Made by a program: the position numbers and the translations under genes. Shown in pieces: positions 9,412 to 18,346 of a stretch of DNA of 42,695 bases. How positions within the stretch are numbered: position 1 is the stretch's first letter; the number at the start of each line of letters is the position of its first letter. The stretch is taken from contig SYJV01000288.1 in NCBI GenBank assembly GCA_005798335.1, positions 1 to 42,695 on the forward strand. Direction: 5' to 3'. This DNA is from Planctomycetaceae bacterium (GTDB taxonomy: Bacteria; Planctomycetota; Planctomycetia; Pirellulales; Pirellulaceae). The notes beneath the pieces were generated by a model, which made no database searches, was not told the DNA's origin, and saw only the letters and a program-made list of their open reading frames with translations.

Positions 9412-12400
9412 TCAGTTCGGGAGGAATTGGCTGGGCAGTGTATAGTGCTGGACTTTGCCTGAAACGGTCCATTCATTTAATTTGGCGAACGGTACCAAGT
9501 AGGACTTGGAGTTGCGCTCCAATTTAGACTGATGTGTCTCGCGGATTCCATCACTGGTTTCCGAATAGGTGCGCGTCGACGTGGTAACTCCTCGCGCAAT
9601 TACAAACTTGCGCTCGGCATTCGGGCTTTTAACGGCCACGGAAAATGCATTGCCAGCGCGACTCTGTGGGATCAATAAGTCGGCAGAAAGTCCGAGTTCG
9701 GCGGGGTTGGCCACACATAACCAACAGTCAAGTTCGAACCGCCGGTCCGTTGGTTCGAGCCGTACTGCAGGAAAGCTCAAAATTGGATAGTGGCGGCTCT
9801 GGTAACTGAAATCCCAAAAATGAAAACTGCGTTGGCTATCTGGCAGGCGTAACTCGAGCACCGCAAACTCTGGCCTGCGCGTAAAGTCGCTACGCTGGTT
9901 CTTTTCGTGCATGGCCAACTCGACCGAAAACTCACTGTTGTCCGCAGAGAATATCGGCCGAGCATGAAGTTGCAAATCCTGATTCCCGCCACGCTGTTCC
10001 AGTGGAAACGGGAATGTAAAGCCGTAGTCGTTCAATTCTTCTTCAAAGGTTATGTACCGAAGCGTGCCCAGCGAGAATATCAACTTGAGCTGTTCGTTTC
10101 CGGCGATCGCGACGCGCACTGGCTCAGCCGATACGCCTTCGACAGATTTCGCATCTATGTTGAGATCTAGCGGTAAAGTACTCTTCGTTGCTACCGATAT
10201 CGGTTTCCTGAAAGTACCACTCCACTGTTCTTTGTTGTCCTTGACCGGCGTGATGCGTACCAACGACGAAGGAAATGAGTCCAACAAATCCTTGCTGAGA
10301 TCCGCTACTTGCTTATGAAGTCCAAAACTTAGTTTCGCATCCTGTTTCATGTCTTGCGCGAGCTGTTGCAAGTCCTTGATCGATTTCTCGGCTCTCGCAC
10401 GATTATCCCGGTCCTGGTAATAGACGAGATTCTCATATTGATAGATATAGACCGTGCAATTCTTAGACGCACCAATTTTCGATTTGAGTTCATCGCTGCT
10501 GATTTTCCGCCCAGTGTAATTTAATGCCGGGTTGATTCCATCCTCGACATCATTTGCTCCGTCGCTGACAACCACGATGCGATTGAGGCCATTAGGCGTC
10601 AAGGTGATCGCCGCCGAAACTGCGTCGTAAAGCGGTGTCTTGGCCGAGGGTCGAACCCAATTGCTCTCCAAAATGCGACGCACCTCATCACATTCCAGCT
10701 CGCCTGTGTAACAAATCTGATTCGAGACAGGGTCAGAGAACTGCTGCAATTGCGCAGGACGTGTATCGGGATCTTCCTCGTACACTCTGCCAAAGAGGAA
10801 CAAGCGTACCTTAATAACGTTGTCGTTTTCTTCATTCAGTTTGTCGATTCGATTCAGCAATTCAACGACAACTTGCTTGAGTTTATCGTGAACTTTTCCG
10901 CCACCAGCCAGCGGCTGTAACATCGAATTCGAGCAATCTAACAGCAGGCTGACAGTGCTATTGACCTCGGTTGCGGAAGTTACCATTACCGTTGGCGCGG
11001 TTGGCGTGATCCGATTGAAAGCGACCGTAAATTGCTTCGGCGCTTCTTCGGCGGGAATTTCTTTGGCAAAGGAGTGCCCGCGAAACGCTAAACGCAACTT
11101 CTCGCGCTGATCGGACTTCTTGATGCGAATCACCAACGTCTTTAGATCTCGCAGCGGATAAGCACAGGTCCCTTCGAAAAACGGAACGATACTTTGCTCT
11201 CCCAGCTTTAGCGCGAGGATATTGCCTGGGCCCACAAGGCTGCTGGCAAGTTCGACTTCCTTGGCGAGAATTTCTGATTGTGACTCGGTCGCAGCTCCAG
11301 CGGAAACAGGTGTAATCGACTTGACCTGGGTACTGGCCAGTTGCTCTTTCGGGTGAACTATCAGCTCTCTCAAGTCAAAACTGATTGCATACTGTTCAAA
11401 GCCAGGGACTTTCTTCAGTGGATCAACGTCGACTTGGTATAACTTCACCAGTTCTTCGAAGTACAGTCCCGATGTGCGCTGGGCAAAATCCCCGTCGCCC
11501 CAAACGGCATCGCACAATCTGCTGGTTTGCAAACGAACGTATTGGGATTCACAGTATTTGCGAAACGCTAGCGGCGCATTCCACGGCCATTGCTGGATAT
11601 CGATGGCTTCTGCATAACCTCTTTGGCCCAACGAGTTGCCAACCACTTGGAGTCGGCGACTGGCCTGATAGAGTGCGGCCACATCTAGCGGCGAGGTGGA
11701 CGATCGTAGATTGCGATCCAGCTCCGACTGAAGGTTCTGGAGCGACAATCGCGGATCCCCTTCATAGATGCGTGAATATGCTCGCGCGACTTCCGGGAAT
11801 TTTGTGAACGCGCGAGCCACGCGATCTTTGACGGAGGAAAACTGTATTTGATCGGGCGCTGCGCTCGGTGCGTCGACTTCGTTTTGGTGCAACATAACCC
11901 GCGTGTGCAAGACCTGTCGTAAACTTGGCTCAAGCAATGGCCAGCGCAGAGCGATTCTACTGTCGCGGAGCACTTCAGGGTCGTTGTCAGATTGTTCGAT
12001 CAAACGTGCAAACGCGGAATTCACCAATGAGTTCAACCGCTGTTGCCCGGCAAGGATCTCTGGAGTAGACAATCGAGGATCGAGCGCTGCCGGCTGGGGA
12101 TTTCGCAATAGGTCGGTGACATCGAGCGACAATTTCACCAGCGTCGACAATTCTTCGGGCTCCATCAATTCCATTTTTCGCGAATCACCGTGGCGTTGTT
12201 CACGTAACCATGCGGCAAGCAAGTGCGGCGTCATGTGGATCATCGAATCGCGGAAACTGGCGGCTTCGCTCAGCCGATTCGACTTGTGGACCAGGCTATC
12301 AACGTCCGTCGAGATGCCACGCAACAACTTGACGCAGTTCTCAAAGTCATTGACTATCAACAAATCGAACGCCTGTACAAACGATTTATCAAGACGCTGA

Positions 12401-14238
12401 ACATCATCCTTGACCCATAGTGAGAGTTCGGGATTGGGCGCGCATGCAGCAGATTGCAGGGCGTCGAACGATCCGACGATTCTAGCGATCGCTTCGTTGC
12501 GAAATGGACTCACTGGTTGAGCCTGCCAATCAATTTCATGGAGAATGATGCGCAACAGTTGAATCTCTAACCACTCAGCGGCGGTCGGATCGCGAACGTA
12601 TTGCAAGCATCTAGCTAGGCACTCTTGCGTATATCGATCATTCCAAGAACTTGACTGCTGAGCCACTCCAATTTTGTTCAGCTCCTTGGCGGGCTCAGCG
12701 AGCAATCTCCAGACTTGCCAGCACTGGCCGTTGCGATTTGCATTTTCAGCCGGAGGCGAACCAGCGCCGCGAACCAAGTAATCTTCCAATTTTCCATCCA
12801 CGGTCAGCGCAGCAATATCGCCAAACAAACTCTCGGACTTTCGGGCTCGCGAGATCATTACCGCTTCAACTAAACTGACTCTAGGAATTTGGTCCCTGCG
12901 GATCTCGAGCGCCGTCAGGGCTTGGGCGACTTGTGCCAAGAAACGCTGGAGCGCAGGTTGTGCTGGTCCATCGCCGGAATTGCTAGCGCCCGCCGTACTC
13001 TCCGCCAGTTCTTCAAGGTGGATTAATTGAGATTCGATTTTGGAAAACTCGATTGGGTCCACCGACCGCATCGGGCTCAGGCGCACAAACCGCTTCCACA
13101 AATCGCCGAGTTGGTCGTAGGTCTTTTTGTCGAGGTCAGTTGCGTTAGAAATGCGGCGGTCTGCTGATATTCCTGCTGTGCCCGCGATTCGCAAGTCAGA
13201 GTTCGATTCAGTCTTGGCAGACATCCTGAACACGGGTTCCTGCCGCGCATGGCGATTGAGGCTGACCCAAGTCTGCACGGCGGCCACCAGCCCCTGCTTA
13301 AAATCGCCAAGTGTTATCTCGGACGATGTCCACGCTCGCTTGGATGTCGCAAATCCTTTGGCGATACCCTCGACAAAGAAATGTGCAAAAACTGAACTGG
13401 AGAACTCAGGTGCCGACCAATTTTCCTGACCGGCTTGACATGGCAAAACGAGAATGATTTTATCCTGATCGGCTGCAGACAGGCCTTCATGGGCCTTCAT
13501 CAAAGCGTCAGTTGGAAAGCCAAGGTCGCCCAAGTTTGTGACTACGGTTGGTGGCCTGACATCCAACGCAACAAGGGCGTAGCGGTTGGAGGGAGTTTGG
13601 TCAGCGATGCTCTGCAGTACCATTTGGATCTTGGTACACTTGGTGGGATCGCCAAACGGATCACCAGTGGAATCGACTAACACCCATGCGTCATCGCTGT
13701 CAGACAGTCGCGCGATGTGTCCAGAAATCAGATAGGCACGTACCAATGCCTTTCCAGGTCCTGACTTTTTTTGGCCCGCCGACCCACTTACTTTGGAATC
13801 GATGCTGAGATCAATGTTCGTAGTCGGAATGTTTGTCTTGGCACGTTCGACCTGGACTTGTCCGAACGGTGTTTCGCCTAAATCGGCAGACCCATACTCG
13901 CTGGATGTTATCGACCAAAACAACGGAATCTTAGGCGGCCGACGCCAAATCCAGTCGACGAAAAAAGCGGTCAGCAAGCAAAGGGCAAGCAAGATGCCGC
14001 TGACAATCAGAATTCGGCGGAGTTTTCGCGTATCGGCGTCACCGGTCTGAACGTGTTTCGACCAGCCAGGTTCCACAGCGGCGGCGGTTGAAGTACTAGG
14101 AGCAGATCGTCCGCGCCAGTCCGCTTTGGCGGCTGGTTTGCCACGTTGCTGAATGGGAGCAACTGATTGAACGGTGTCCCTCTTTACCGGTTTCCGTGGA
14201 GGCTCCCGATCATTATCTCCACTGCGCCAATCTGACAT
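9412..14238 (-). CDS. Giant membrane-anchored protein with caspase-like region and VWA domain
   Basis: This is a 1608-residue protein. Residues 1-72 are polar and Pro/Arg-rich, and one transmembrane helix lies at about 75-95 (ILIVSGILLALCLLTAFF). Residues about 165-335 resemble the caspase-like (C14) fold seen in planctomycete proteins: a strand IILVLPC where the catalytic Cys strand falls, then SSSVFAHFFVEGIAKG, which matches the usual post-catalytic helix. A clear catalytic His is not visible, so this region may be inactive. Residues about 340-1085 are mostly helical and unrecognised. A VWA domain follows, with the MIDAS motif DCSNS at 1101-1105, a Thr in AKTPLYDAV and the VVVSDGAND strand. 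The C-terminal 300 residues look beta-rich. The start at ATG 14238 is supported by GGGAGG just upstream. The likely role is extracytoplasmic or cytoplasmic protein-protein scaffolding; the topology is not certain. Confidence 0.85.
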   Translation of the reverse strand: MSDWRSGDNDREPPRKPVKRDTVQSVAPIQQRGKPAAKADWRGRSAPSTSTAAAVEPGWSKHVQTGDADTRKLRRILIVSGILLALCLLTAFFVDWIWRRPPKIPLFWSITSSEYGSADLGETPFGQVQVERAKTNIPTTNIDLSIDSKVSGSAGQKKSGPGKALVRAYLISGHIARLSDSDDAWVLVDSTGDPFGDPTKCTKIQMVLQSIADQTPSNRYALVALDVRPPTVVTNLGDLGFPTDALMKAHEGLSAADQDKIILVLPCQAGQENWSAPEFSSSVFAHFFVEGIAKGFATSKRAWTSSEITLGDFKQGLVAAVQTWVSLNRHARQEPVFRMSAKTESNSDLRIAGTAGISADRRISNATDLDKKTYDQLGDLWKRFVRLSPMRSVDPIEFSKIESQLIHLEELAESTAGASNSGDGPAQPALQRFLAQVAQALTALEIRRDQIPRVSLVEAVMISRARKSESLFGDIAALTVDGKLEDYLVRGAGSPPAENANRNGQCWQVWRLLAEPAKELNKIGVAQQSSSWNDRYTQECLARCLQYVRDPTAAEWLEIQLLRIILHEIDWQAQPVSPFRNEAIARIVGSFDALQSAACAPNPELSLWVKDDVQRLDKSFVQAFDLLIVNDFENCVKLLRGISTDVDSLVHKSNRLSEAASFRDSMIHMTPHLLAAWLREQRHGDSRKMELMEPEELSTLVKLSLDVTDLLRNPQPAALDPRLSTPEILAGQQRLNSLVNSAFARLIEQSDNDPEVLRDSRIALRWPLLEPSLRQVLHTRVMLHQNEVDAPSAAPDQIQFSSVKDRVARAFTKFPEVARAYSRIYEGDPRLSLQNLQSELDRNLRSSTSPLDVAALYQASRRLQVVGNSLGQRGYAEAIDIQQWPWNAPLAFRKYCESQYVRLQTSRLCDAVWGDGDFAQRTSGLYFEELVKLYQVDVDPLKKVPGFEQYAISFDLRELIVHPKEQLASTQVKSITPVSAGAATESQSEILAKEVELASSLVGPGNILALKLGEQSIVPFFEGTCAYPLRDLKTLVIRIKKSDQREKLRLAFRGHSFAKEIPAEEAPKQFTVAFNRITPTAPTVMVTSATEVNSTVSLLLDCSNSMLQPLAGGGKVHDKLKQVVVELLNRIDKLNEENDNVIKVRLFLFGRVYEEDPDTRPAQLQQFSDPVSNQICYTGELECDEVRRILESNWVRPSAKTPLYDAVSAAITLTPNGLNRIVVVSDGANDVEDGINPALNYTGRKISSDELKSKIGASKNCTVYIYQYENLVYYQDRDNRARAEKSIKDLQQLAQDMKQDAKLSFGLHKQVADLSKDLLDSFPSSLVRITPVKDNKEQWSGTFRKPISVATKSTLPLDLNIDAKSVEGVSAEPVRVAIAGNEQLKLIFSLGTLRYITFEEELNDYGFTFPFPLEQRGGNQDLQLHARPIFSADNSEFSVELAMHEKNQRSDFTRRPEFAVLELRLPDSQRSFHFWDFSYQSRHYPILSFPAVRLEPTDRRFELDCWLCVANPAELGLSADLLIPQSRAGNAFSVAVKSPNAERKFVIARGVTTSTRTYSETSDGIRETHQSKLERNSKSYLVPFAKLNEWTVSGKVQHYTLPSQFLPN

Positions 14239-14893
14239 AGCCTCCCGCCTTTCTCTGTGCTGACTCTACTGCCTACGCACCGTAGATGGTCACCGATGAT
14301 GTGGATATTGCGTCAGCCTCTGCGCGATTGCTCAGGGCTCTGCTCGCAAATTAGTGGCAAGCACCAATCCGCTTACACCTTCAGCGAGTTCTTACCACGA
14401 ACTCGCATGCAAGGAAACTGAATGATTAATTTTAGCTAGCTTCAAAATCTGGCATGGATCGATAAGAGTCAAATACCGTTGCTGAAAATACTTTTGCTGG
14501 TACCTTTCCCACCTCTATCTGCAGCCCACTGGGAGCCAGGTCAGAGATCTAGCTAGACATCGAAGCTGAAAACAAAATGCTAGCAAGTCGCCAGTGTATT
14601 TCCAACAGCGATTCACAACAATCCTGCATCATGTTGCTGGCATTTGCATGCTTTAGCAAGCATTTCCCCGGCATTGACTGCAGATATGATCGTGCTAGCA
14701 AAAAACTTTGCACACCAACCTAGTTGTTGTGCTCGATTGGCATCTAAACGCGTGCGACGGAGTGATTTTCTAAATTCCAAATCAATTGATATCCGAACAC
14801 CATAAACGGGGCGGCGTAGCCCAACTCACTGAATGAATCGCTGCATCGCGGATGATTGCATTTCAGGCAACAGTCACAACAGGTCATTTCCTT
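14239..14893. other. Divergent intergenic region with repeated TGCTAGCA
   Basis: About 650 bp separate the starts of the giant VWA gene and the TolC-family gene. I see no coding sequence. The 8-bp palindrome TGCTAGCA occurs at 14578-14585 and 14693-14700, and again at 14926-14933 just inside the TolC signal peptide. A related palindromic stretch (TAGCTAGCT) lies near 14430, and ATGCTTTAGCAAGCAT lies at about 14648-14663. These could be operator sites for a regulator of one or both genes, but chance is not excluded. An open frame from 14852 adds 14 residues before ATG 14894 and is not preferred. Confidence 0.4.
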
Positions 14894-16735
14894 ATGCTCA
14901 AGCTGCTAACAACGCTCGGTCTGAGTGCTAGCATATGCACCTGTTTCGTTGGCTGTCAATTCCAGCGTGCCAGGGGCTTTCGATTTCATTCAGCGCGAAC
15001 AACATCGACAGTTGCGACAACTCAGTTAACGCAAGCCGATGCCACACCCAGTTGCAATATGCCTTATTATCTCGAAGAGGCATCGCCAACTGACTTTGAC
15101 GAACGGACGATTACACCAGACAGGCTGCGACATATGTCGCTTCAAGAGTGCCTCTCGCATGGATTGGGTTCGTCGAGAATCATGCGCGACTTGGGTGTTA
15201 CAGTAGTCCGCTCACCCCAGTCGATAATTTCGAATCTCGATCCAGCCATAGCGTTTACGGACCCTCGCATCGGTGAACAAGCAGCGCTGAGCGCCTTTGA
15301 CGCGAACTTAGTCGCGTCGACGTTCTACGACAGCAACGATCGCCGATTGAATAACGAATTCATCGGCCGCAATGGGTTCTTTGAACAAGACTTGAACACG
15401 ACCCAGATTGGCATCTCGAAACGCGCCGCGACAGGCGGACTGTTTACAATACGCGATGTCACTATTTACGACCGCAACAATCAGACGTCGAATACTTTCC
15501 TACCGTTGTCATGGGAGAGTTACATCGAAGCGCAAGTTCGCCAACCGTTGTTGCAGGGCGCCGGTGTGCAATTCAACACAATCGCTGGTCCGGGCGCAAC
15601 GCCAGGCCAGTTGAATGGTGTCTTGCTGGCTCGCGTGCGTACAGACACGAATCTAATTGACTTCGAAAAGTCGGTGCGAGACTACGTGGCTGAGATCGAG
15701 AATGCGTATTGGGACCTCTACTACGCCTATCGCGATTTGGAAGCGCGCATCGCCGTACGCGATATCGCGGAAGAAACGCTAGCCAGCCTAGCCAATGCCG
15801 ATACATCCATTGGCAAGCGCGCACAGGCTCAGGAGCAAGTCGATCGACTTCAGTCTGAAGTGATCGACTCTCTGAACGGTCGTGCGATCGATGGTACTCG
15901 TACTAATAACGGCAGCACCGGTGGAACTTTCCGCGGGACTGGTGGCGTTCGCGTCAGCGAGCGCAAGCTCAGGTCGCTGATCGGTTTGCCGATTAACGAT
16001 GGATTGCTGGTCAGTCCGACCGACACGCCCAGCGTCGCCAAAGTCGTGTTTGATTGGCACAGCTCAATTCAGCAAGCACTCACTTGCCGCGAGGAACTTC
16101 GCCGACAACGCTGGGTGATCAAACAGCGCGAACTGGAATTGATCGCCAACCGGAATTTCCTCAAGCCCCAGTTAGACATGGTCAGCCAGTACCGCATGCG
16201 TGGCTTTGGCAGAAACCTATACGGCTCTGCTTCGGCAACCGACAGCCTGTTCGGCAACGAGTTTCAAGAATGGCAGTTGGGAGTGGAATATCAAGCTCCG
16301 GTTGGATTTCGGCGAGCCCACGCAGCCGTTCGCAATTCAGAGTTGCTGCTGGTTCGCGAATCAGAAATCCTGCGCGAACAAGAGCGAGGTATTCATCTAG
16401 GATTGAGTAACGCCATCAACGAAGCCAATCGCGCGTATGAAAATCTGATGCTTCAGGAAAAGCGACTGCAGAGCATTGTCACACAGTTGAACGCTATCGA
16501 TGCGAAAGAGTCGGCGGGCGAGAAAGCCGAATTAGATGTTCGCTTGGAAACGCATCGACGATTGCTGGACGCCCGTTTGCGATACCATCAAGCTGAAGTA
16601 GAGTACACCCTGTCATTGAGAAACATCAATGTCGAAAAAGGAACTCTGCTGAAGTACTGCAACGTATGGCTAAACGAAGCTCTTGGGCATATGGATCCGG
16701 CGGTCCAGTACTTCGCCCAAGCACGCTCCCAATAG
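14894..16735 (+). CDS. TolC-family outer-membrane efflux lipoprotein
   Basis: This 613-residue protein begins with a lipoprotein signal whose lipobox is FVGC (Cys21), preceded by the hydrophobic LLTTLGLSASI. The body has the duplicated helical-barrel pattern of TolC-family channels: long amphipathic helices (for example RDYVAEIENAYWDLYYAYRDLEAR and the C-terminal EKAELDVRLETHRRLLDARLRY) separated by strands such as FDANLVASTFYD and EWQLGVEYQAPVGFR. It should form the outer-membrane exit duct for a tripartite pump. It is longer than E. coli TolC, with an N-terminal extension of about 100 residues. The nearest adaptor and ABC genes are at 23349-28890, over 6 kb away on the opposite strand, so a partnership is only a guess. 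ATG 14852 is a weaker alternative start. Confidence 0.88.
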   Translation: MLKLLTTLGLSASICTCFVGCQFQRARGFRFHSARTTSTVATTQLTQADATPSCNMPYYLEEASPTDFDERTITPDRLRHMSLQECLSHGLGSSRIMRDLGVTVVRSPQSIISNLDPAIAFTDPRIGEQAALSAFDANLVASTFYDSNDRRLNNEFIGRNGFFEQDLNTTQIGISKRAATGGLFTIRDVTIYDRNNQTSNTFLPLSWESYIEAQVRQPLLQGAGVQFNTIAGPGATPGQLNGVLLARVRTDTNLIDFEKSVRDYVAEIENAYWDLYYAYRDLEARIAVRDIAEETLASLANADTSIGKRAQAQEQVDRLQSEVIDSLNGRAIDGTRTNNGSTGGTFRGTGGVRVSERKLRSLIGLPINDGLLVSPTDTPSVAKVVFDWHSSIQQALTCREELRRQRWVIKQRELELIANRNFLKPQLDMVSQYRMRGFGRNLYGSASATDSLFGNEFQEWQLGVEYQAPVGFRRAHAAVRNSELLLVRESEILREQERGIHLGLSNAINEANRAYENLMLQEKRLQSIVTQLNAIDAKESAGEKAELDVRLETHRRLLDARLRYHQAEVEYTLSLRNINVEKGTLLKYCNVWLNEALGHMDPAVQYFAQARSQ

Positions 16736-16764
16736 CAAACAACCGCGAGAGAAAAATCGATCGT

Positions 16765-16800
16765 GAGATTTGAGATCTGGCCTTTGAGATCTAAAATCTC
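16765..16800. terminator. Hairpin between convergent genes, possible bidirectional terminator
   Basis: GAGATTT-G-AGATCT (16765-16778) pairs with AGATCT-A-AAATCTC (16787-16800), giving a 13-bp stem with one mismatch and an 8-nt loop. It lies between the stop codons of the TolC-family gene (16735) and the FHA gene (16811), where a shared terminator would be expected. A short T-run follows on the minus strand only. Confidence 0.5.
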
Positions 16801-16810
16801 CTCTGACCAC

Positions 16811-17974
16811 TCACTCAAACCCCATCTCTTTGAGCACGGACTCTAAGGAATCTCTAGCGAATACGATCACTTGGCGATCGCGCGCCGGGCAAATAAAGCC
16901 GCTGATCCAAGTTCCCATGAAGCGCGCCAGCGTTTCAGGATTCATTGACTGGCACATTGGCAAAAATTGCGATGGCCAACACCAACCTAGAAATCCACTC
17001 TCTTCTGAAAAATTGGGGACACCGCGCGTTGTCAGTTCCTGCAATGCCGCCGTTTCATTCATTACATTGCGCTCTAGCAATACGATTATCAGGCCATCAT
17101 TGATGGACAGCCGATGTGCGATCGTGGCATCGATTCGGTCCAACCAGTCGTTGGTGCTGACGATAACCGGCAGAAAATCTCCTTTGTCCGGAATCGATTG
17201 GAACAGTGGAGTGGCAGTTAATCTATCCGGCAGCCCAACACCAATTTTGCGAAAGTGAGCAACAACCTGAGCGTGGATATGTGGCTGTCGGCCAAGTTTT
17301 TCGATGATCTCCTGGATGCCACCTCGCAAAGTAAGCGATAGTCGCATCATGCGCCCGGAACTGGGGATGGGCGCGCTGGAGGAAACTGCAATTGGAGATC
17401 GCTGCGAACTGAGTTTGACGTCGAGGCGAGAATAGTCGACCGGCGGCAAGTCACTGGACTCGAACGGATTTATCGGTTTGGCTTGGTTTACATTGCTAAG
17501 CGCCTGCTCTTTGAGCGGACGAATTGGTGGAATATATCTACTGCTGTCGCTGATCGGCGATAGATTCGATTGCTCGAACAGAGGTTGTGGGTGAACTTCG
17601 GGCGTTGATGGACGTAAATGGCGAGCCTGATTGTCATCGTTCCAAGCTGAATCCGTGGGTACCGGTAACGGTTCGTCCCAACTTACCAGAAATTCCGTTT
17701 TTCCCGCTCGAATGATGTCGCCTGGGTTCAGCCGATGTTGGTCAACGGGTTGTCGGTTGACCATCGTCTTGTTTTTACTGCCATAGTCCTGGACTTCGGC
17801 ATATTCGCCGAAATGCTCGACGCCGAAATGCTTGCCAGACATAAAGTTATCTTCGATAACTGTATCAGATTTGGCTGTTCGTCCAAACGACAATCGATGA
17901 TCTGGTTCGACGATGAAGCGTCGCCCAACTCCAGCTCCTTCCGTTATCGTAATGATCAAATTTCTACGGCTCAT
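16811..17974 (-). CDS. FHA-domain protein
   Basis: This is a 387-residue protein with an N-terminal FHA domain at about residues 5-100, the fold that binds phosphothreonine peptides. Readable FHA landmarks are LSFGRTAKSD, the SGKHF loop and GSKNKTMVNRQPV followed by NPGDIIRAG. The SGKHF and GSKNKT loops are close to the usual SxxH and SxNGT patterns, so binding is plausible. Residues about 100-225 are Pro/Ser-rich and probably unstructured. Residues about 230-387 form a globular domain I do not recognise (DGLIIVLLERNVMNE, WCWPSQFLPMC). The start at ATG 17974 is chosen because the FHA fold begins there; an open frame with a TTG start reaches 18112. No kinase or phosphatase lies next to it. It is convergent with the TolC-family gene. 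Confidence 0.82.
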   Translation of the reverse strand: MSRRNLIITITEGAGVGRRFIVEPDHRLSFGRTAKSDTVIEDNFMSGKHFGVEHFGEYAEVQDYGSKNKTMVNRQPVDQHRLNPGDIIRAGKTEFLVSWDEPLPVPTDSAWNDDNQARHLRPSTPEVHPQPLFEQSNLSPISDSSRYIPPIRPLKEQALSNVNQAKPINPFESSDLPPVDYSRLDVKLSSQRSPIAVSSSAPIPSSGRMMRLSLTLRGGIQEIIEKLGRQPHIHAQVVAHFRKIGVGLPDRLTATPLFQSIPDKGDFLPVIVSTNDWLDRIDATIAHRLSINDGLIIVLLERNVMNETAALQELTTRGVPNFSEESGFLGWCWPSQFLPMCQSMNPETLARFMGTWISGFICPARDRQVIVFARDSLESVLKEMGFE

Positions 17975-18346
17975 TACAATCGCAAAATCACCAGAGATCT
18001 GGGAAGCAAGGTTTAATTGATGTCCCCGTCCAGGAAATCCGAATTTTCTCGTAGGGTAAATTAATCGAATACGCGTTCGTAGGTCTAGCAGTAGGGATCG
18101 CGTGGAGCCCAACCGTTAGACTAGGCACACCCAGTATAAACCCCACCTCAGCCACCTGCCGATCGCGCGCCTGGAATCATAGTATAGCTGCGCGATTCGT
18201 GCACATTCGATTATTCGATCTCGTTCCTGGGCGAAATCTAGTGGGCAATTTGTCCTATGTCCAAGCCGGCAAGAACGCCAAAACGAAACTATTGATTTTC
18301 GAGTTCTGCTACTTTTTCGTGGTGTCAGCGTCGATTTTCCTTAAAC
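17975..18346. other. Intergenic region without recognised content
   Basis: About 370 bp lie between the start of the FHA gene and the end of the fusion gene, both on the minus strand. I see no credible gene, strong hairpin or repeat. It must contain the promoter of the FHA gene, but I cannot place it with confidence. Confidence 0.4.

Noticed and set aside
16811-17974. Type VI secretion DUF4123 assignment for the FHA protein C-terminus
   Set aside because: The conserved pattern of that family is not visible, and no secretion genes are nearby.
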